64,000 bases of DNA from Flavobacterium reichenbachii (GCF_002217435.1 NZ_MUHF01000019.1:62001-126000), one strand, 5' to 3'. Shown: positions 27,002 through 36,403, counted from the first letter of the stretch. Made by a program: numbers and translations. The notes: a model not told the origin generated them from the letters alone.

Positions 27002-28000
27002 TTAGCTAATCGCTTTTTTTAGTTTTTTGAAAAAGATTTCTTCTCTATTGGCAATGTCCAAAAGTTCATCGGCAATAGTGTTGTAAGCATCTTCTTTGGC
27101 ACTTCTGTTTTTGTAAATTCGAGAGGCTTCTACAGCAAAATCTCTCCAGGAATCTCCAATTTTCGTCATTTCTTTAGAAAGTGTTTTTAATTCCTCGTTG
27201 TTTAAAATAACCGATGCCTCTTGTAAAAAAGCTGCATAAATAAAACGGAAACCACCGCCGCCAGTTCCAATTTCTTCCTGCATTCTAACCATTTGTGCCA
27301 GATAGTGATTGGCTTTTTTAGTACCGTGTTTTACAGGCCATTTTCTAATTTTTCTGGATACAAACTTAATTCCCTGTACACCAACAATCGGCATAGGAGC
27401 AAGCATGTCGCGGCAAGTGTTTTTGATTCCTTTGATGATAGCACTTTTCAGATCTACATCTTTAGGAATCTGAATCGGATAATACATTTGTCCGCGTGGG
27501 GCAAAAGCGCCTTTAGCAAAACGTACTTTATCTAATTCTTCATGAGTTAAAGTTGTAACGGTTTCCATAACAGGATCACTTACCAAATAATCTGTTTCTG
27601 TTTTACCGTAAACTACTAAATTATGTGCATTAAAGTGAAAACGATATTCATCAGGAAAATAACTTAAATGATAAACACCAACTTGTAATCCTGTGGGAAT
27701 ATTATTTTTTAAATTAGCATCTAGTGCCGCATTTGCATTGGCAGGCGATGAGAATTTTTGTCTTTTTATTTTTAGATTTAAACGACTTGCCAGCTTATTA
27801 AAAATTTGTCCGGGAAGCGTTCTGTAACTTATTGCAGGTGCATGATTTACTTTTATAAAAGGAAGATATACAAAGAAAAGTCCAGAACCAATACCGAAAA
27901 CCATTGGCTCGCTGATATTCAGTCCGTTGTTTTTTAACAAATTCGAAGCTACTCCATTCTCGCAGTGAGCAGATTGATGATGTGTAAAATTAGTTTGCAT
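27002..28000 (-). CDS. BtrH N-terminal domain protein, candidate ACP-dependent acyltransferase
   Basis: 332 residues. The N-terminal 160 match the BtrH_N/DUF4872 pattern: HHQSAHCENGVASNLL with Cys13, then MVFGIGSGLFFVYLP, later HFNAHNLVVYGKTETDYLVSDP with the His and Asp expected of a papain-like site. BtrH, in butirosin formation, moves an acyl group from an ACP to an aminoglycoside. The gene overlaps the next gene by 11 bases and sits between the ABC exporter and the dehydratase-DarB-DarA group. I infer a role in joining the ACP-bound polyene to the resorcinol; not shown. Confidence 0.7.
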   Translation of the reverse strand: MQTNFTHHQSAHCENGVASNLLKNNGLNISEPMVFGIGSGLFFVYLPFIKVNHAPAISYRTLPGQIFNKLASRLNLKIKRQKFSSPANANAALDANLKNNIPTGLQVGVYHLSYFPDEYRFHFNAHNLVVYGKTETDYLVSDPVMETVTTLTHEELDKVRFAKGAFAPRGQMYYPIQIPKDVDLKSAIIKGIKNTCRDMLAPMPIVGVQGIKFVSRKIRKWPVKHGTKKANHYLAQMVRMQEEIGTGGGGFRFIYAAFLQEASVILNNEELKTLSKEMTKIGDSWRDFAVEASRIYKNRSAKEDAYNTIADELLDIANREEIFFKKLKKAIS

Positions 28001-28403
28001 TAGTCGGTTTGATATTTTTTAATTCGGCTATTGAAACTTCAAAAGCGTCTGCATATTTTTGTAAAATTTTGTCGTTGAGTTTGGCAAAAACAGCTGGTTT
28101 AAAATGTCTTTTTACGCGCCATTTCCACAACCCAACATAGCTTGAGAGAATCGTAAGATCCATTTTGTTGAGTTCCATATAATAACAAATCGGACTCGCT
28201 TCTCCAGTTTCTACCTGCATTTTTGCCTCGGCTATTCTTTCATTAATATCATCAATAGAATTAGAAAGCGCAATAGTTTTAGGCTCCCATCCGGTGCTTA
28301 ATGTTGTAGTATATTCTCCGTTTTCATCGGTAGCATACAGCAATTCTTTCAAATTATTTTTGGTTAAATTGCCTCTGTCTTGTGGTACTTTTTCCTTTTC
28401 CAT
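27990..28403 (-). CDS. Conserved small protein paired with the BtrH-like gene
   Basis: 137 residues, basic, soluble, without signal peptide. A Trp-rich stretch (LWKWRVKRHFKP) sits in the C-terminal third, and a helical N-terminal half contains YYMELNKMDLTILSSYVG. Its stop overlaps the BtrH-like start by 11 bases, so the two products may form a complex. I do not recognise a domain. First gene after a 181-base gap, so probably the head of the operon running down to the thioesterase. Confidence 0.6.
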   Translation of the reverse strand: MEKEKVPQDRGNLTKNNLKELLYATDENGEYTTTLSTGWEPKTIALSNSIDDINERIAEAKMQVETGEASPICYYMELNKMDLTILSSYVGLWKWRVKRHFKPAVFAKLNDKILQKYADAFEVSIAELKNIKPTNAN

Positions 28404-28584
28404 TTTCTAAACTACAATGTAAAAATTACTATTATAAACAAAAGAGTATTAAAAAACCTAAATTTCTGAAAGCTGATTTGTTTCTTTTTTATAAATAGAT
28501 GCAGTGTGCATATGATCAATTGATTATACAAAATAAGAAAAACAGTTCATATAAAAAACAATTAACTGTAATATTCACAAAATC

Positions 28585-29049
28585 TTATTCTAATACTGGT
28601 ATACTTTTTTGAATAAACAAATTAATTTCGCATTCAGAAAGCATTTGTTCTCCAAGTGAACTTTGGCAGCTCATTGTACATAATGTATAATCACCACCGT
28701 CAAATTTTGTAACCAGATTAGCTCTTGTTTTTATAGTGTCGCCAACTTTTGGAAGCAAATATATTTGTAGATTTTTTATTGCACTGATAAAACCTATTAC
28801 ATTTACGTTATCATTTTCTGTTCCGTTCTCGTTAAAAAAATATTTTTTTCCAACGATAGAAGAACAGGTTTGTGCTGTGTTTTCGATTAAACCTGCTTCT
28901 ATAAAAGTGTCTTTGTCTACAAAAACATTATCTTCTTTTATAAGAAAAGTGGTTTCTACAAAGTTCGCATCTATATTCAAAATTAAATCAACCATAAGCA
29001 ATGGTGCTCTATGTGGTAAGTAATTCTGTATATCAATTTCTGCGTCCAT
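28585..29049 (-). CDS. FabZ-like hotdog dehydratase with catalytic His
   Basis: 154 residues. LPHRAPLLMVD carries the FabZ catalytic His (His13) and FIEAGLIENTAQ the matching Glu, so this copy can be catalytically complete. FabZ-type enzymes dehydrate 3-hydroxyacyl-ACP to the trans-2-enoyl form; repeated without enoyl reduction this gives a polyene. Ten bases upstream lies a sister gene lacking the His; the two may form a heterodimer as the two aryl polyene dehydratases do. Confidence 0.8.
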   Translation of the reverse strand: MDAEIDIQNYLPHRAPLLMVDLILNIDANFVETTFLIKEDNVFVDKDTFIEAGLIENTAQTCSSIVGKKYFFNENGTENDNVNVIGFISAIKNLQIYLLPKVGDTIKTRANLVTKFDGGDYTLCTMSCQSSLGEQMLSECEINLFIQKSIPVLE

Positions 29050-29059
29050 TCTATACTAT

Positions 29060-29491
29060 TTATTTAGCCAAAACGGTTTTCATCTGACCGTTTGCAATTT
29101 CTTCATTATTTAAAGTTGTTACGATATCTACTAAAGTTATTCCTGCAAATTCCTGCAAAATGGTTACGGTAGACTGAATCGTATCATTTACCTGAGGCAG
29201 TTTTTTGATTGCAATTTCTTTGATAGAACCAATATACCCCGTTGGAGCTTCTTCGTTTTTCAAAAAAAACTGATAACCAGTGTGTAAAGCCACAGACTGT
29301 GCCATATGTTCTATTAAACCAGCTTCTAAGAAGGTATTATTGTCAGAAAAAATGTTGTCGTTCTGAATTTTTAAACCAGAAACTAATGAAGTTTCGGTAT
29401 AAGAATACATTTTATCTACCATTACAAAAGGAAACTTTTGAGGCAGTAAATTCTCGACAGCATTTTTTTCTAAAAGTAAAGTTCCTTCCAT
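29060..29491 (-). CDS. FabZ-like hotdog protein with His replaced by Gln
   Basis: 143 residues. It aligns end to end with the gene downstream, but the active block reads LPQKFPFVMVD (Gln18 where His is expected), while FLEAGLIEHMAQ is kept. It thus may be an inactive or half-active partner subunit. A longer reading frame exists upstream, but the start at 29491 is taken because ATG overlaps the darB stop as TAATG and the hotdog fold begins there; the extra 56 codons lie inside darB. Confidence 0.75.
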   Translation of the reverse strand: MEGTLLLEKNAVENLLPQKFPFVMVDKMYSYTETSLVSGLKIQNDNIFSDNNTFLEAGLIEHMAQSVALHTGYQFFLKNEEAPTGYIGSIKEIAIKKLPQVNDTIQSTVTILQEFAGITLVDIVTTLNNEEIANGQMKTVLAK

Positions 29492-30624
29492 TAGCAAACG
29501 GTTAAATAAGCATAGGCAAAAGAGAATCTTCCGCTTTCTGGAACAGATAATAAAATATGATCTCCTTTTTTTAATTTTCCTGAATTCATCAATTCTTCTA
29601 AAGCTAAGTAAATAGAAGCAGATCCCACATTTCCTACTCTGGAAAGGTTCATAAACCATTTTTCATCTGTCATTCCGATTCCTTTTTCATGTAATCCTTT
29701 TTTCAATCCTTCAACAAAAAAGTTAGAAGAAACGTGAGGAATGAAATAGTCAACATCAGCAGATGTAATTTTGTTTTTATCCATGGCATCTTTCATACTA
29801 TCTGCACCTTTAGAAAGTATAAATTCATCCAATAATTTTACGTCTTGTTTAATTGCAAAAACAGATTCATTTAGCAATTGTTCTGGTTCGTATTCGCTCC
29901 AAGGTTTGATTGAACCATCTTCTAATTTATCTCCACCGGCATACATGCAAGTCTCTAATTCATAAGCATATGAAAAAGCTTCCATCCATTCGATTTTTAG
30001 AGAAATTTCGCCTTTAGGTTTGTTTTCTAATAAAAAAGCTCCAGCACCGTCAGACAGCATCCATCGTAAAAAATCTTTTTTGAAAGCGATAATCGGCTGT
30101 TCTTCCAGATTTTTTAGATTGGTAATTTCTTTATTATATTTCTGAGCTATAAGCCAGGTAGAAACTTTTTCTGAACCTGTGCAAACCGCATTTTTAGAAT
30201 TTCCGGATTTTACAGAAAGATAACCAAACTTTAACGAATTCATTCCGGCGCAGCAAACGCCTGTTGACGAATTTAATTCAACAGATTTATTTTTCAATAA
30301 TCCATGAACCATTGCGGCATGCGAAGGAAGGAAAATATCTGGAGTTGAGGTACCACAAGAAAGCACCTCTAAATCTTGAGATGTAAAATTTTCATCAAAC
30401 AACTGCTCGATTGCATTTTGAGTCAATTCGGCATTGTTGTGTGTGCTTTTTCCTGTTTTGTCTACAGCGTAATAACGTGTCGTAATTTTATTGTTACGTA
30501 AAATAATACGTCTTGCTTTTGATGCCGTATCATTTATAAGACCTAAATAACTTTCCATTTCATCATTTGAAACAGCTTCATTTGGCAAAAATTTTGCAGC
30601 TTTGGTAATGTATACTTCAAACAT
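29491..30624 (-). CDS. darB: DarB-like 3-oxoacyl-ACP synthase III for dialkylresorcinol formation
   Basis: 377 residues of the KAS III/chalcone synthase type. Cys near residue 124 in GVCCAGMNSL, His in DYFIPHVSSNF near 290, and Asn in NLSRVGNVGSAS near 322 form the triad. DarB condenses two acyl units into a 1,3-cyclohexanedione precursor of dialkylresorcinols, the alcohol half of flexirubins. It is followed directly by the two hotdog genes and preceded, 3 bases away, by darA. The pairing with darA makes the name firm. Confidence 0.85.
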   Translation of the reverse strand: MFEVYITKAAKFLPNEAVSNDEMESYLGLINDTASKARRIILRNNKITTRYYAVDKTGKSTHNNAELTQNAIEQLFDENFTSQDLEVLSCGTSTPDIFLPSHAAMVHGLLKNKSVELNSSTGVCCAGMNSLKFGYLSVKSGNSKNAVCTGSEKVSTWLIAQKYNKEITNLKNLEEQPIIAFKKDFLRWMLSDGAGAFLLENKPKGEISLKIEWMEAFSYAYELETCMYAGGDKLEDGSIKPWSEYEPEQLLNESVFAIKQDVKLLDEFILSKGADSMKDAMDKNKITSADVDYFIPHVSSNFFVEGLKKGLHEKGIGMTDEKWFMNLSRVGNVGSASIYLALEELMNSGKLKKGDHILLSVPESGRFSFAYAYLTVC

Positions 30625-30627
30625 AAT

Positions 30628-31542
30628 CTAATTCGTCTTCTGAACTCCTTGATAATATAGAGTTTCTTTTTTTATGGTTTTTATCTTAAACGGGTAAGTA
30701 ATAAGGTGCAATATATACACTATTGGTGAGATTAACCAAATAGCGAGGAATAAATAAACATTAAATAGTTTAAGCAGCTTTTTTCGGCTTTTTTGATTTT
30801 TAAAAATCAAGTTTGACCACTTATTGAAAATTTTATTGGCAGTTTTGTCAACAGTTACTAGGTAAGAGCTGATATAAACGCCTCCGATTCCAACCAATTT
30901 TGGCTGTAAATCTTCTAATTTGTTCTGATTAAATTCTGAAAGTATCACTTCGCCGAACTTATTTGATTCCTGAATATCTTTTTCAGAAACTCCCGGAAGT
31001 GGGAAAATTCCCAAATATGTTTTCTTAACTCCAGAAAACATCCATTCGACAATCGTAATAACACTTATTAAATTTCCTACACGATCTACTAAGGCAACAT
31101 TTCCAACTAATTGAGCATTTGCTTCTTGCAAAAGAACTTTAATTTTTTCCTGTGCCATTATCCACATATTTCGCGAACCGCTTATGGTAACAACAGGAGT
31201 GTTATTTAGGATTTTTTTTCCTTCATCACTTTTCAGAAATGAATTTATCGGAATAGAAGGTGATAGGTACCAAACTTGATAATGAAAAAGGATTAAGTCA
31301 AATTTTGTGTTTAAAACTTCTTCTGGAACAGGTTTTAAATTTCTCGGAATTTGTAAAAAAGATTCTGGGAAAGCATCAAAAAAAGAAGCCTTATCCCACG
31401 GAAAAGGAAATGGTGTTTCCAATTGAATTTCGTGGAAAATTAAATTTATCTCCTCTGAATGCAGAAACGGCTTTGCAATATTTTTTGCAATCGATTCCAA
31501 CTGTCCAGATTGGGAGTAATAAATTACAAGTACATTTTTCAT
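30628..31542 (-). CDS. darA: DarA-like dialkylresorcinol-forming aromatase
   Basis: 304 residues. The start KNVLVIYYSQSGQLESIAKN has the phosphate-loop pattern of flavodoxin-like proteins, fitting a flavin-dependent oxidation of the cyclic DarB product to the aromatic resorcinol. The last 40 residues hold a hydrophobic helix (LAIWLISPIVYILHLIT), so it may be membrane-associated. The start at 31542 is preferred to one 32 codons upstream because the fold begins at once. The family is usually labelled dialkylresorcinol condensing enzyme. Confidence 0.85.
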   Translation of the reverse strand: MKNVLVIYYSQSGQLESIAKNIAKPFLHSEEINLIFHEIQLETPFPFPWDKASFFDAFPESFLQIPRNLKPVPEEVLNTKFDLILFHYQVWYLSPSIPINSFLKSDEGKKILNNTPVVTISGSRNMWIMAQEKIKVLLQEANAQLVGNVALVDRVGNLISVITIVEWMFSGVKKTYLGIFPLPGVSEKDIQESNKFGEVILSEFNQNKLEDLQPKLVGIGGVYISSYLVTVDKTANKIFNKWSNLIFKNQKSRKKLLKLFNVYLFLAIWLISPIVYILHLITYPFKIKTIKKETLYYQGVQKTN

Positions 31543-31574
31543 TTTTAGATTTGGTAAGATTGTCGCAAAAGTAG

Positions 31575-33224
31575 TTATTTTTTTGGAATGAATTTTCGTA
31601 TTTTGTCTGATCGTTTTGTATGCACCCATTCCGGCCATGTTAAAGGATCTTCAGCATCGTAAATTCGGATCTTTTGGTCTGCATCTTCAATTAATAAATC
31701 ATCAGATGTGCAGTCTAAAATCAACGCAGCAGCAGCAATGCCAGAATACGTAGCCCCGGTAACACCATGCGATAAAGTACAAGCGCCGCAAAGAAATAAA
31801 TTTTCTATCTCAGTTTTATTTTTGTAAGCAAAAGGCCCAACCTGATTCAGCGTTTTCTCAGTTCCGTATACATTTCCTTTTGTCGAATTAATATAAAATT
31901 CATTCGTTTTTGGAGTACCCAATTCGGCCTGAATAATATGTTGTTTAGCATTAGGAATTATCTTCTCTACATTGTTCATCAGTTTATTAATGACTTTTTC
32001 TTTGAAGATTTTATATTCTTCGTTATGATAATCGTCTAAACCGTTAAAGTCATTTAAATGTTCGTAATTGATATAAGTTACAATTTCAAAATTATGATAT
32101 TGTCCATTAAAACTTGCCGGATCTTTTAGTGTTGTACAGCTCATGAAAACAGCAGGGAATAAATCGCCGTCTTCAATATTGTTACTCATTAAATCTTCAA
32201 AATTGGCATCATCATTTTCATCTTTCATCATCCAGATGTTTCCTGAGTCAATATTAAATTGAGTAACATCAAGATCTAATGTCAGGAATAAAATTAATGA
32301 AGTTACAGAGTACTTGGTTTTTTGAAGTTTTTTGATGAGCGAATTACTCAAATGTTCCTTATCTATTAAATTTAAATACGTAATAGAAGGATCTGCATTT
32401 GAGACAATATTTTTGGCTAGTATTTTTTCGCCGTTTTCAAATTCAACACCAATTGCTTTTTTATTTTCGACAATAATCTTGCTGACGCTTTGTTTTACGC
32501 GAACTTCTCCGCCATGTCTTTTTATGCCGTTTGTCATTGCCTTTACAATCCCGCCGCCACCGCCCATAGGGTAATAGCCGCCTTCAAAATAATGACTCAT
32601 TACGGAACAGTGTACCGGAAAGCAGGCTTTATTTGGAGGCAGACCGTGATCACCGCATTGAATGTTAAGAACCGCCTTTAAAATAGGGTCTTTAACATGC
32701 CAGCCGACAACTTTTTTTAATGGGAACAATGCGAATTTTCCAAAATGTTTCGTTCGAAAAGGCACTGTTATTTTTTGCCACCAGCCTTTTAATTTCGGAA
32801 TTAGCTGCAGCTCGTAACTTACTCGTTGTACTAAAGAAAGATATTCTTTAATGTTTTTTTCTTCAGCAGGAAAATGTGCAGAAAGAGTGTTTTTTAGATT
32901 GTCAATTCCAGCAGGGAGATCAAAAGTTTTATCGCCGATTAAGCAATGCTCATATGCCTTTTTGTTCATTCTAAAAAAAACCAGATCATTGGCAATTCCA
33001 AGACCTCTATATAGTAAATTAGTAGCCATTCCTTCTTCAAGAAGTCCTACATAATGTACGCCGGGGCTAAAACGCTGACCGTTTAAAGTAAAGCTGTGAC
33101 TCCAGCCTCCAGGCACGTAGTGCTGTTCTAGAATTAGAACTTTTTGTCCGGCTCTTGCAAGGCATAAACCTGTTGCTAAACCTCCAACCCCTGAACCAAT
33201 AATAATCGTGTCGTATTCCTGCAT
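31575..33224 (-). CDS. CrtI/CrtISO-like FAD oxidoreductase, second copy in cluster
   Basis: 549 residues. IIGSGVGGLATGL near 7-19, ribose-binding Glu in LILEQHYVPGGWSHSF, YYPMGGGGGIVKA near 220 and the C-terminal FAD motif LFLCGACTLSHGVTGATYSG near 495 give the phytoene-desaturase/carotene-isomerase family. It differs clearly from the copy at 8976-10493 (less than half the length of matching blocks). The reaction is unknown; polyene isomerisation or resorcinol oxidation are options. Thirty-two bases before darA, same direction. Confidence 0.8.
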   Translation of the reverse strand: MQEYDTIIIGSGVGGLATGLCLARAGQKVLILEQHYVPGGWSHSFTLNGQRFSPGVHYVGLLEEGMATNLLYRGLGIANDLVFFRMNKKAYEHCLIGDKTFDLPAGIDNLKNTLSAHFPAEEKNIKEYLSLVQRVSYELQLIPKLKGWWQKITVPFRTKHFGKFALFPLKKVVGWHVKDPILKAVLNIQCGDHGLPPNKACFPVHCSVMSHYFEGGYYPMGGGGGIVKAMTNGIKRHGGEVRVKQSVSKIIVENKKAIGVEFENGEKILAKNIVSNADPSITYLNLIDKEHLSNSLIKKLQKTKYSVTSLILFLTLDLDVTQFNIDSGNIWMMKDENDDANFEDLMSNNIEDGDLFPAVFMSCTTLKDPASFNGQYHNFEIVTYINYEHLNDFNGLDDYHNEEYKIFKEKVINKLMNNVEKIIPNAKQHIIQAELGTPKTNEFYINSTKGNVYGTEKTLNQVGPFAYKNKTEIENLFLCGACTLSHGVTGATYSGIAAAALILDCTSDDLLIEDADQKIRIYDAEDPLTWPEWVHTKRSDKIRKFIPKK

Positions 33225-33282
33225 GCTTATTTAAAATTTTCTACATGTATAAAGAATACTTACAAAAGGTAGAATTGTTTAC

Positions 33283-34170
33283 TTATTTTTTATTTTTAAA
33301 ATGATTCCAAAAATCAAAGTAGTTGAACCACTGTAATGGGTATTTTTGTAAAATGTTTTCTACACTGCTTATATATTCTTTTAAAAGTGCTTTTTCGTCA
33401 CGATGTTTTACTGTCGCTTCTCTCGCATATAAATGATAGTGCAGATTAGCCTCCTTCATTACATATACAAAAACAACAGGAACTTTTAATCGCGAAGCAA
33501 TTAAAAATGGACCTGCAGGAAAATTTGCTTCTTCTCCGAGAATTTTTTCTGAAAGAGATTTTGTGCCTTCAAAATATCGGTCTCCGGTAAAGCATACCAG
33601 TTCATTATTAGCAAGTGCAGCATTGATCTCAAAAATATGAGACAAATCTTCTTTGATTATAATAAACTTAACGGTTGGTTTATTGGTAACAGTTTCCAGA
33701 TAGGTTTTGATATCAGAATGCTCTAAGTCTGTCGTTACCAAATTAATTTGAAAATTAATGTCGATATCTCCCAGAAAGTGTTCTGCAATTTCAAAATTAC
33801 CAACATGGGCACTGATCAGTACGCCTCCTTTTTTTTCTGCCAAAAGATTTTTCAGGATTTCTATTCCATCAAATTCATAAGAAAAGCTGTTTCGCATTCC
33901 TGCAGAAATTGCAATTTTATCAATAATAGTCTGTCCAAAAGTATAGTAACTTTTGAAAACCATTTTTTTTGATTTGAAATAGGAAAACTTAAGTCTCTCT
34001 TTAAAATAATAAAAACTAGCTCTATTATTTTTTCTTAAAAACAAAAAGTAATAAGAAGCAACAAAGTAAAGTAGACCGTAAGCAGCTTTAACGCCCGCTT
34101 TTTTTATTAAAAAAACGAATATTCTGTAACCTAAAACTGTTCCTTTAGATTTTCCGTCCCATTGGCTCAT
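33283..34170 (-). CDS. LpxL-type lysophospholipid acyltransferase family protein
   Basis: 295 residues with an N-terminal hydrophobic helix (about 28-50) and the family site AHVGNFE near residue 120, the HxxxxE pattern of LpxL/HtrB enzymes; CFTGDRYFEG and FPAGPFLIASRLKVPVV follow. LpxL enzymes move acyl chains from ACP to a lipid hydroxyl at the inner membrane. In aryl polyene clusters this homologue is thought to transfer the polyene from ACP. It is therefore a second candidate for forming the flexirubin ester. Its start overlaps the ACP stop as TAATG. Confidence 0.8.
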   Translation of the reverse strand: MSQWDGKSKGTVLGYRIFVFLIKKAGVKAAYGLLYFVASYYFLFLRKNNRASFYYFKERLKFSYFKSKKMVFKSYYTFGQTIIDKIAISAGMRNSFSYEFDGIEILKNLLAEKKGGVLISAHVGNFEIAEHFLGDIDINFQINLVTTDLEHSDIKTYLETVTNKPTVKFIIIKEDLSHIFEINAALANNELVCFTGDRYFEGTKSLSEKILGEEANFPAGPFLIASRLKVPVVFVYVMKEANLHYHLYAREATVKHRDEKALLKEYISSVENILQKYPLQWFNYFDFWNHFKNKK

Positions 34171-34424
34171 TAAGCAGTCTTAGCTTTTAGTTTAGCTTCT
34201 ATAAGATCATAGAAACTCTGAAAAGAAGCAATTCCAACAAAATCGGCCTCAACTAGTTTGACCCCAAAATTAGCTTCGATAGAAACTACAAGGTCTACAT
34301 AGTCCAGGCTGTCTAGTCCTAGTGTGTCTTTCAAATTAGCATCTGGTTCAATTTCATCATGGTCTACTTCAAATTCATCAACCAAAAAACCATTAATTCG
34401 TTCTATTATTTCTTCTTTATTCAT
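34170..34424 (-). CDS. Acyl carrier protein 2 of the flexirubin cluster
   Basis: 84 residues, acidic; phosphopantetheine site LGLDSLDYVDL with Ser39. It sits between a ketosynthase gene (8-base overlap) and the LpxL-like acyltransferase gene (1-base overlap), so the three are translated together. This suggests that this ACP hands its chain to that acyltransferase. Confidence 0.9.
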   Translation of the reverse strand: MNKEEIIERINGFLVDEFEVDHDEIEPDANLKDTLGLDSLDYVDLVVSIEANFGVKLVEADFVGIASFQSFYDLIEAKLKAKTA

Positions 34425-35652
34425 CGTTCAATTTAAACTTTTTAACCACCAAAGCAGAGTTGGTTCCTCCGAACCCGAAGGAGTTGGACAAAAATATATT
34501 AAATTTTTTATTTAACGTAGTTTTAACTAAATTTAATTTTGCTGCATCTTCGTCCGGATTTTCCAAATTGATGTTTGGAGCGATAAAATCGTTCTGCATC
34601 ATAAGGATAGAATATATTACTTCGCTGGCTCCAGCCATCCAGCATTCGTGTCCTGTCATTGATTTTGTAGAACTTACGTACGGATTTTTTTCGCCAAAAA
34701 CCTCAAAAATTGCTTTAGCCTCATTTCCGTCTCCAACAGGAGTTGAAGTGGCATGTGCATTTATATAATCAATGTCTGAAGCTTTCAAATTGGCATCATC
34801 CAGCGCTCGCTGCATTGCGGTTGCCGGTCCTTCTACATTTGGAGTCGAAATATGTCCTCCATTTGATGAGAATCCGTAACCAGAAACCTCGGCAATAATA
34901 GTAGCGCCTCTTGCAATTGCAGATTCGTAACTCTCCAAAACTAACGTTGCACCGCCACCACTAGGAATTAATCCGTCGCGATCTGCATCAAAAGGTCTTG
35001 AGGCTTTTTCTGGTTCATTTTCTCTAGAAGAGAAAACTCCCAAGCCATCAAAACTGCACATTGCATATTTATTAATTTCCTGAGCACCGCCGCAAATAAT
35101 AATATCCTGAAAACCGCTTTTTATTAAAAAATAAGCCAATCCAATAGAGTGAGAGCCACTTGCGCAGGCCGCACTTACAGTAAGATTGATTCCTCTAAGT
35201 TTAAAAATTGTCGACAGATTCATCGTGACAGTAGAATTCATCGATTTAAAAATCGCGCCAGAACCAATTAATGCAGTATCTTTTTTCTCTCTAACAATAT
35301 CAGTAGCATCAATAATTGCTTTAGAAACGCTGTCGTTTCCGTACATGATTCCTACTTCACGCTGATCAAAAAAAGCATCATCAATATTGGCATTCTTCAA
35401 TGCTTCGATCGTTGCCATATAAGCATATTCGGTCTCTTCGCCCACACTCATACGCTGTCTGCGGGTCAATAAATTTTTCAAATCAGCTTTAGGAACCATT
35501 CCTGTTAATGCCGATTGAAATCCAAATTCTTTTCTTTCTGCATCAAACTGAATACCAGACTTTCCGTTGTATAAAGATTCTTTCACTTCATCTAACGAAG
35601 TTCCAATACAGGAATAAATTCCCATTCCAGTAATTACAACTCTCTTATTCAT
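34417..35652 (-). CDS. Beta-ketoacyl-ACP synthase (third complete KAS)
   Basis: 411 residues, FabF size. Active Cys in VSAACASGSHS near residue 163, His in NAHATSTPVGD near 302, His in KSMTGHECWMAGA near 338, C-terminal NSFGFGGTN. It shows the FabF-like TPVGDGNEA loop more closely than the other two KAS. Together with the FabG-type reductase 19 bases upstream and the ACP downstream it forms a minimal elongation unit. Confidence 0.87.
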   Translation of the reverse strand: MNKRVVITGMGIYSCIGTSLDEVKESLYNGKSGIQFDAERKEFGFQSALTGMVPKADLKNLLTRRQRMSVGEETEYAYMATIEALKNANIDDAFFDQREVGIMYGNDSVSKAIIDATDIVREKKDTALIGSGAIFKSMNSTVTMNLSTIFKLRGINLTVSAACASGSHSIGLAYFLIKSGFQDIIICGGAQEINKYAMCSFDGLGVFSSRENEPEKASRPFDADRDGLIPSGGGATLVLESYESAIARGATIIAEVSGYGFSSNGGHISTPNVEGPATAMQRALDDANLKASDIDYINAHATSTPVGDGNEAKAIFEVFGEKNPYVSSTKSMTGHECWMAGASEVIYSILMMQNDFIAPNINLENPDEDAAKLNLVKTTLNKKFNIFLSNSFGFGGTNSALVVKKFKLNDE

Positions 35653-35671
35653 TGTTTATAAAAGTAATTTT

Positions 35672-36403
35672 TTAAGAATATATTCCTCCGTTTATATTGA
35701 TAATTTCACCTGTAATATAGCTTGCTTTTTTTGACACCAAAAAGCTTACCAAATCTGCTACTTCCTCGGCTTCGCCAAAACGATTTACAGGAATCATTTT
35801 TAATAATTCTTTTTCGTCTAGCTGGCTTGTCATGTCTGTTCTAATGAATCCGGGAGCGACAGCATTAACAGTAATATTTCGCTTTGCTACTTCATGCGCC
35901 AGAGCTTTTGTCGCTGCAACAATCGCACCTTTTGCAGCAGAGTAATTGGTTTGTCCTGCTGTTCCTTTTACACCAGATACAGATACGATATTTACGATTC
36001 TGCCGTATTTGTTGCGTAACATTTTCTGAATAAAAAACTGCGTAACATTAAAAAAACCGTTTACACTTGTATTTACAACACCGTTCCAGTCTTCTGGAGT
36101 CATCCACATAAATAAACCGTCTTTTGTAATTCCGGCATTATTTACTATGGCTTCTACTATGGCTTCTGGATTTGATTCCTGCCATTTTGTTAAAGTATTT
36201 TGTACTTCTTCAAAATTAGAAACATCAAAACCTAAAATTTCTCCGGTAGCTCCTAATTTCTGAATTTCCTGGAGGGTTGTTTCTGCAGCAGTTTTGTTTG
36301 AATGATAATTAATCAGAATATGATAATCAGATTCAACCGCCAATTTTTTACAAATAGCACTTCCAATTCCTCTTGAACCGCCCGTTACTAATACACATTT
36401 CAT
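35672..36403 (-). CDS. 3-oxoacyl-ACP reductase (FabG-type SDR)
   Basis: 243 residues, classical SDR. NADPH site TGGSRGIG at 8-15, NNAG near 88, catalytic Ser in VSVSG near 138, YSAAKGA (Tyr-xxx-Lys) near 151, and the C-terminal GGIYS. It reduces the 3-keto group after each condensation. It is the only ketoreductase in the cluster, so it likely serves both chains. It heads the group KAS-ACP-acyltransferase. Confidence 0.88.
   Translation of the reverse strand: MKCVLVTGGSRGIGSAICKKLAVESDYHILINYHSNKTAAETTLQEIQKLGATGEILGFDVSNFEEVQNTLTKWQESNPEAIVEAIVNNAGITKDGLFMWMTPEDWNGVVNTSVNGFFNVTQFFIQKMLRNKYGRIVNIVSVSGVKGTAGQTNYSAAKGAIVAATKALAHEVAKRNITVNAVAPGFIRTDMTSQLDEKELLKMIPVNRFGEAEEVADLVSFLVSKKASYITGEIININGGIYS

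Noticed and set aside
29492..29659. Longer start for the Gln-type hotdog gene
   Set aside because: The extension lies in another frame inside darB and has a Cys/Lys/Arg-rich nonsense composition; the TAATG overlap marks the real start.
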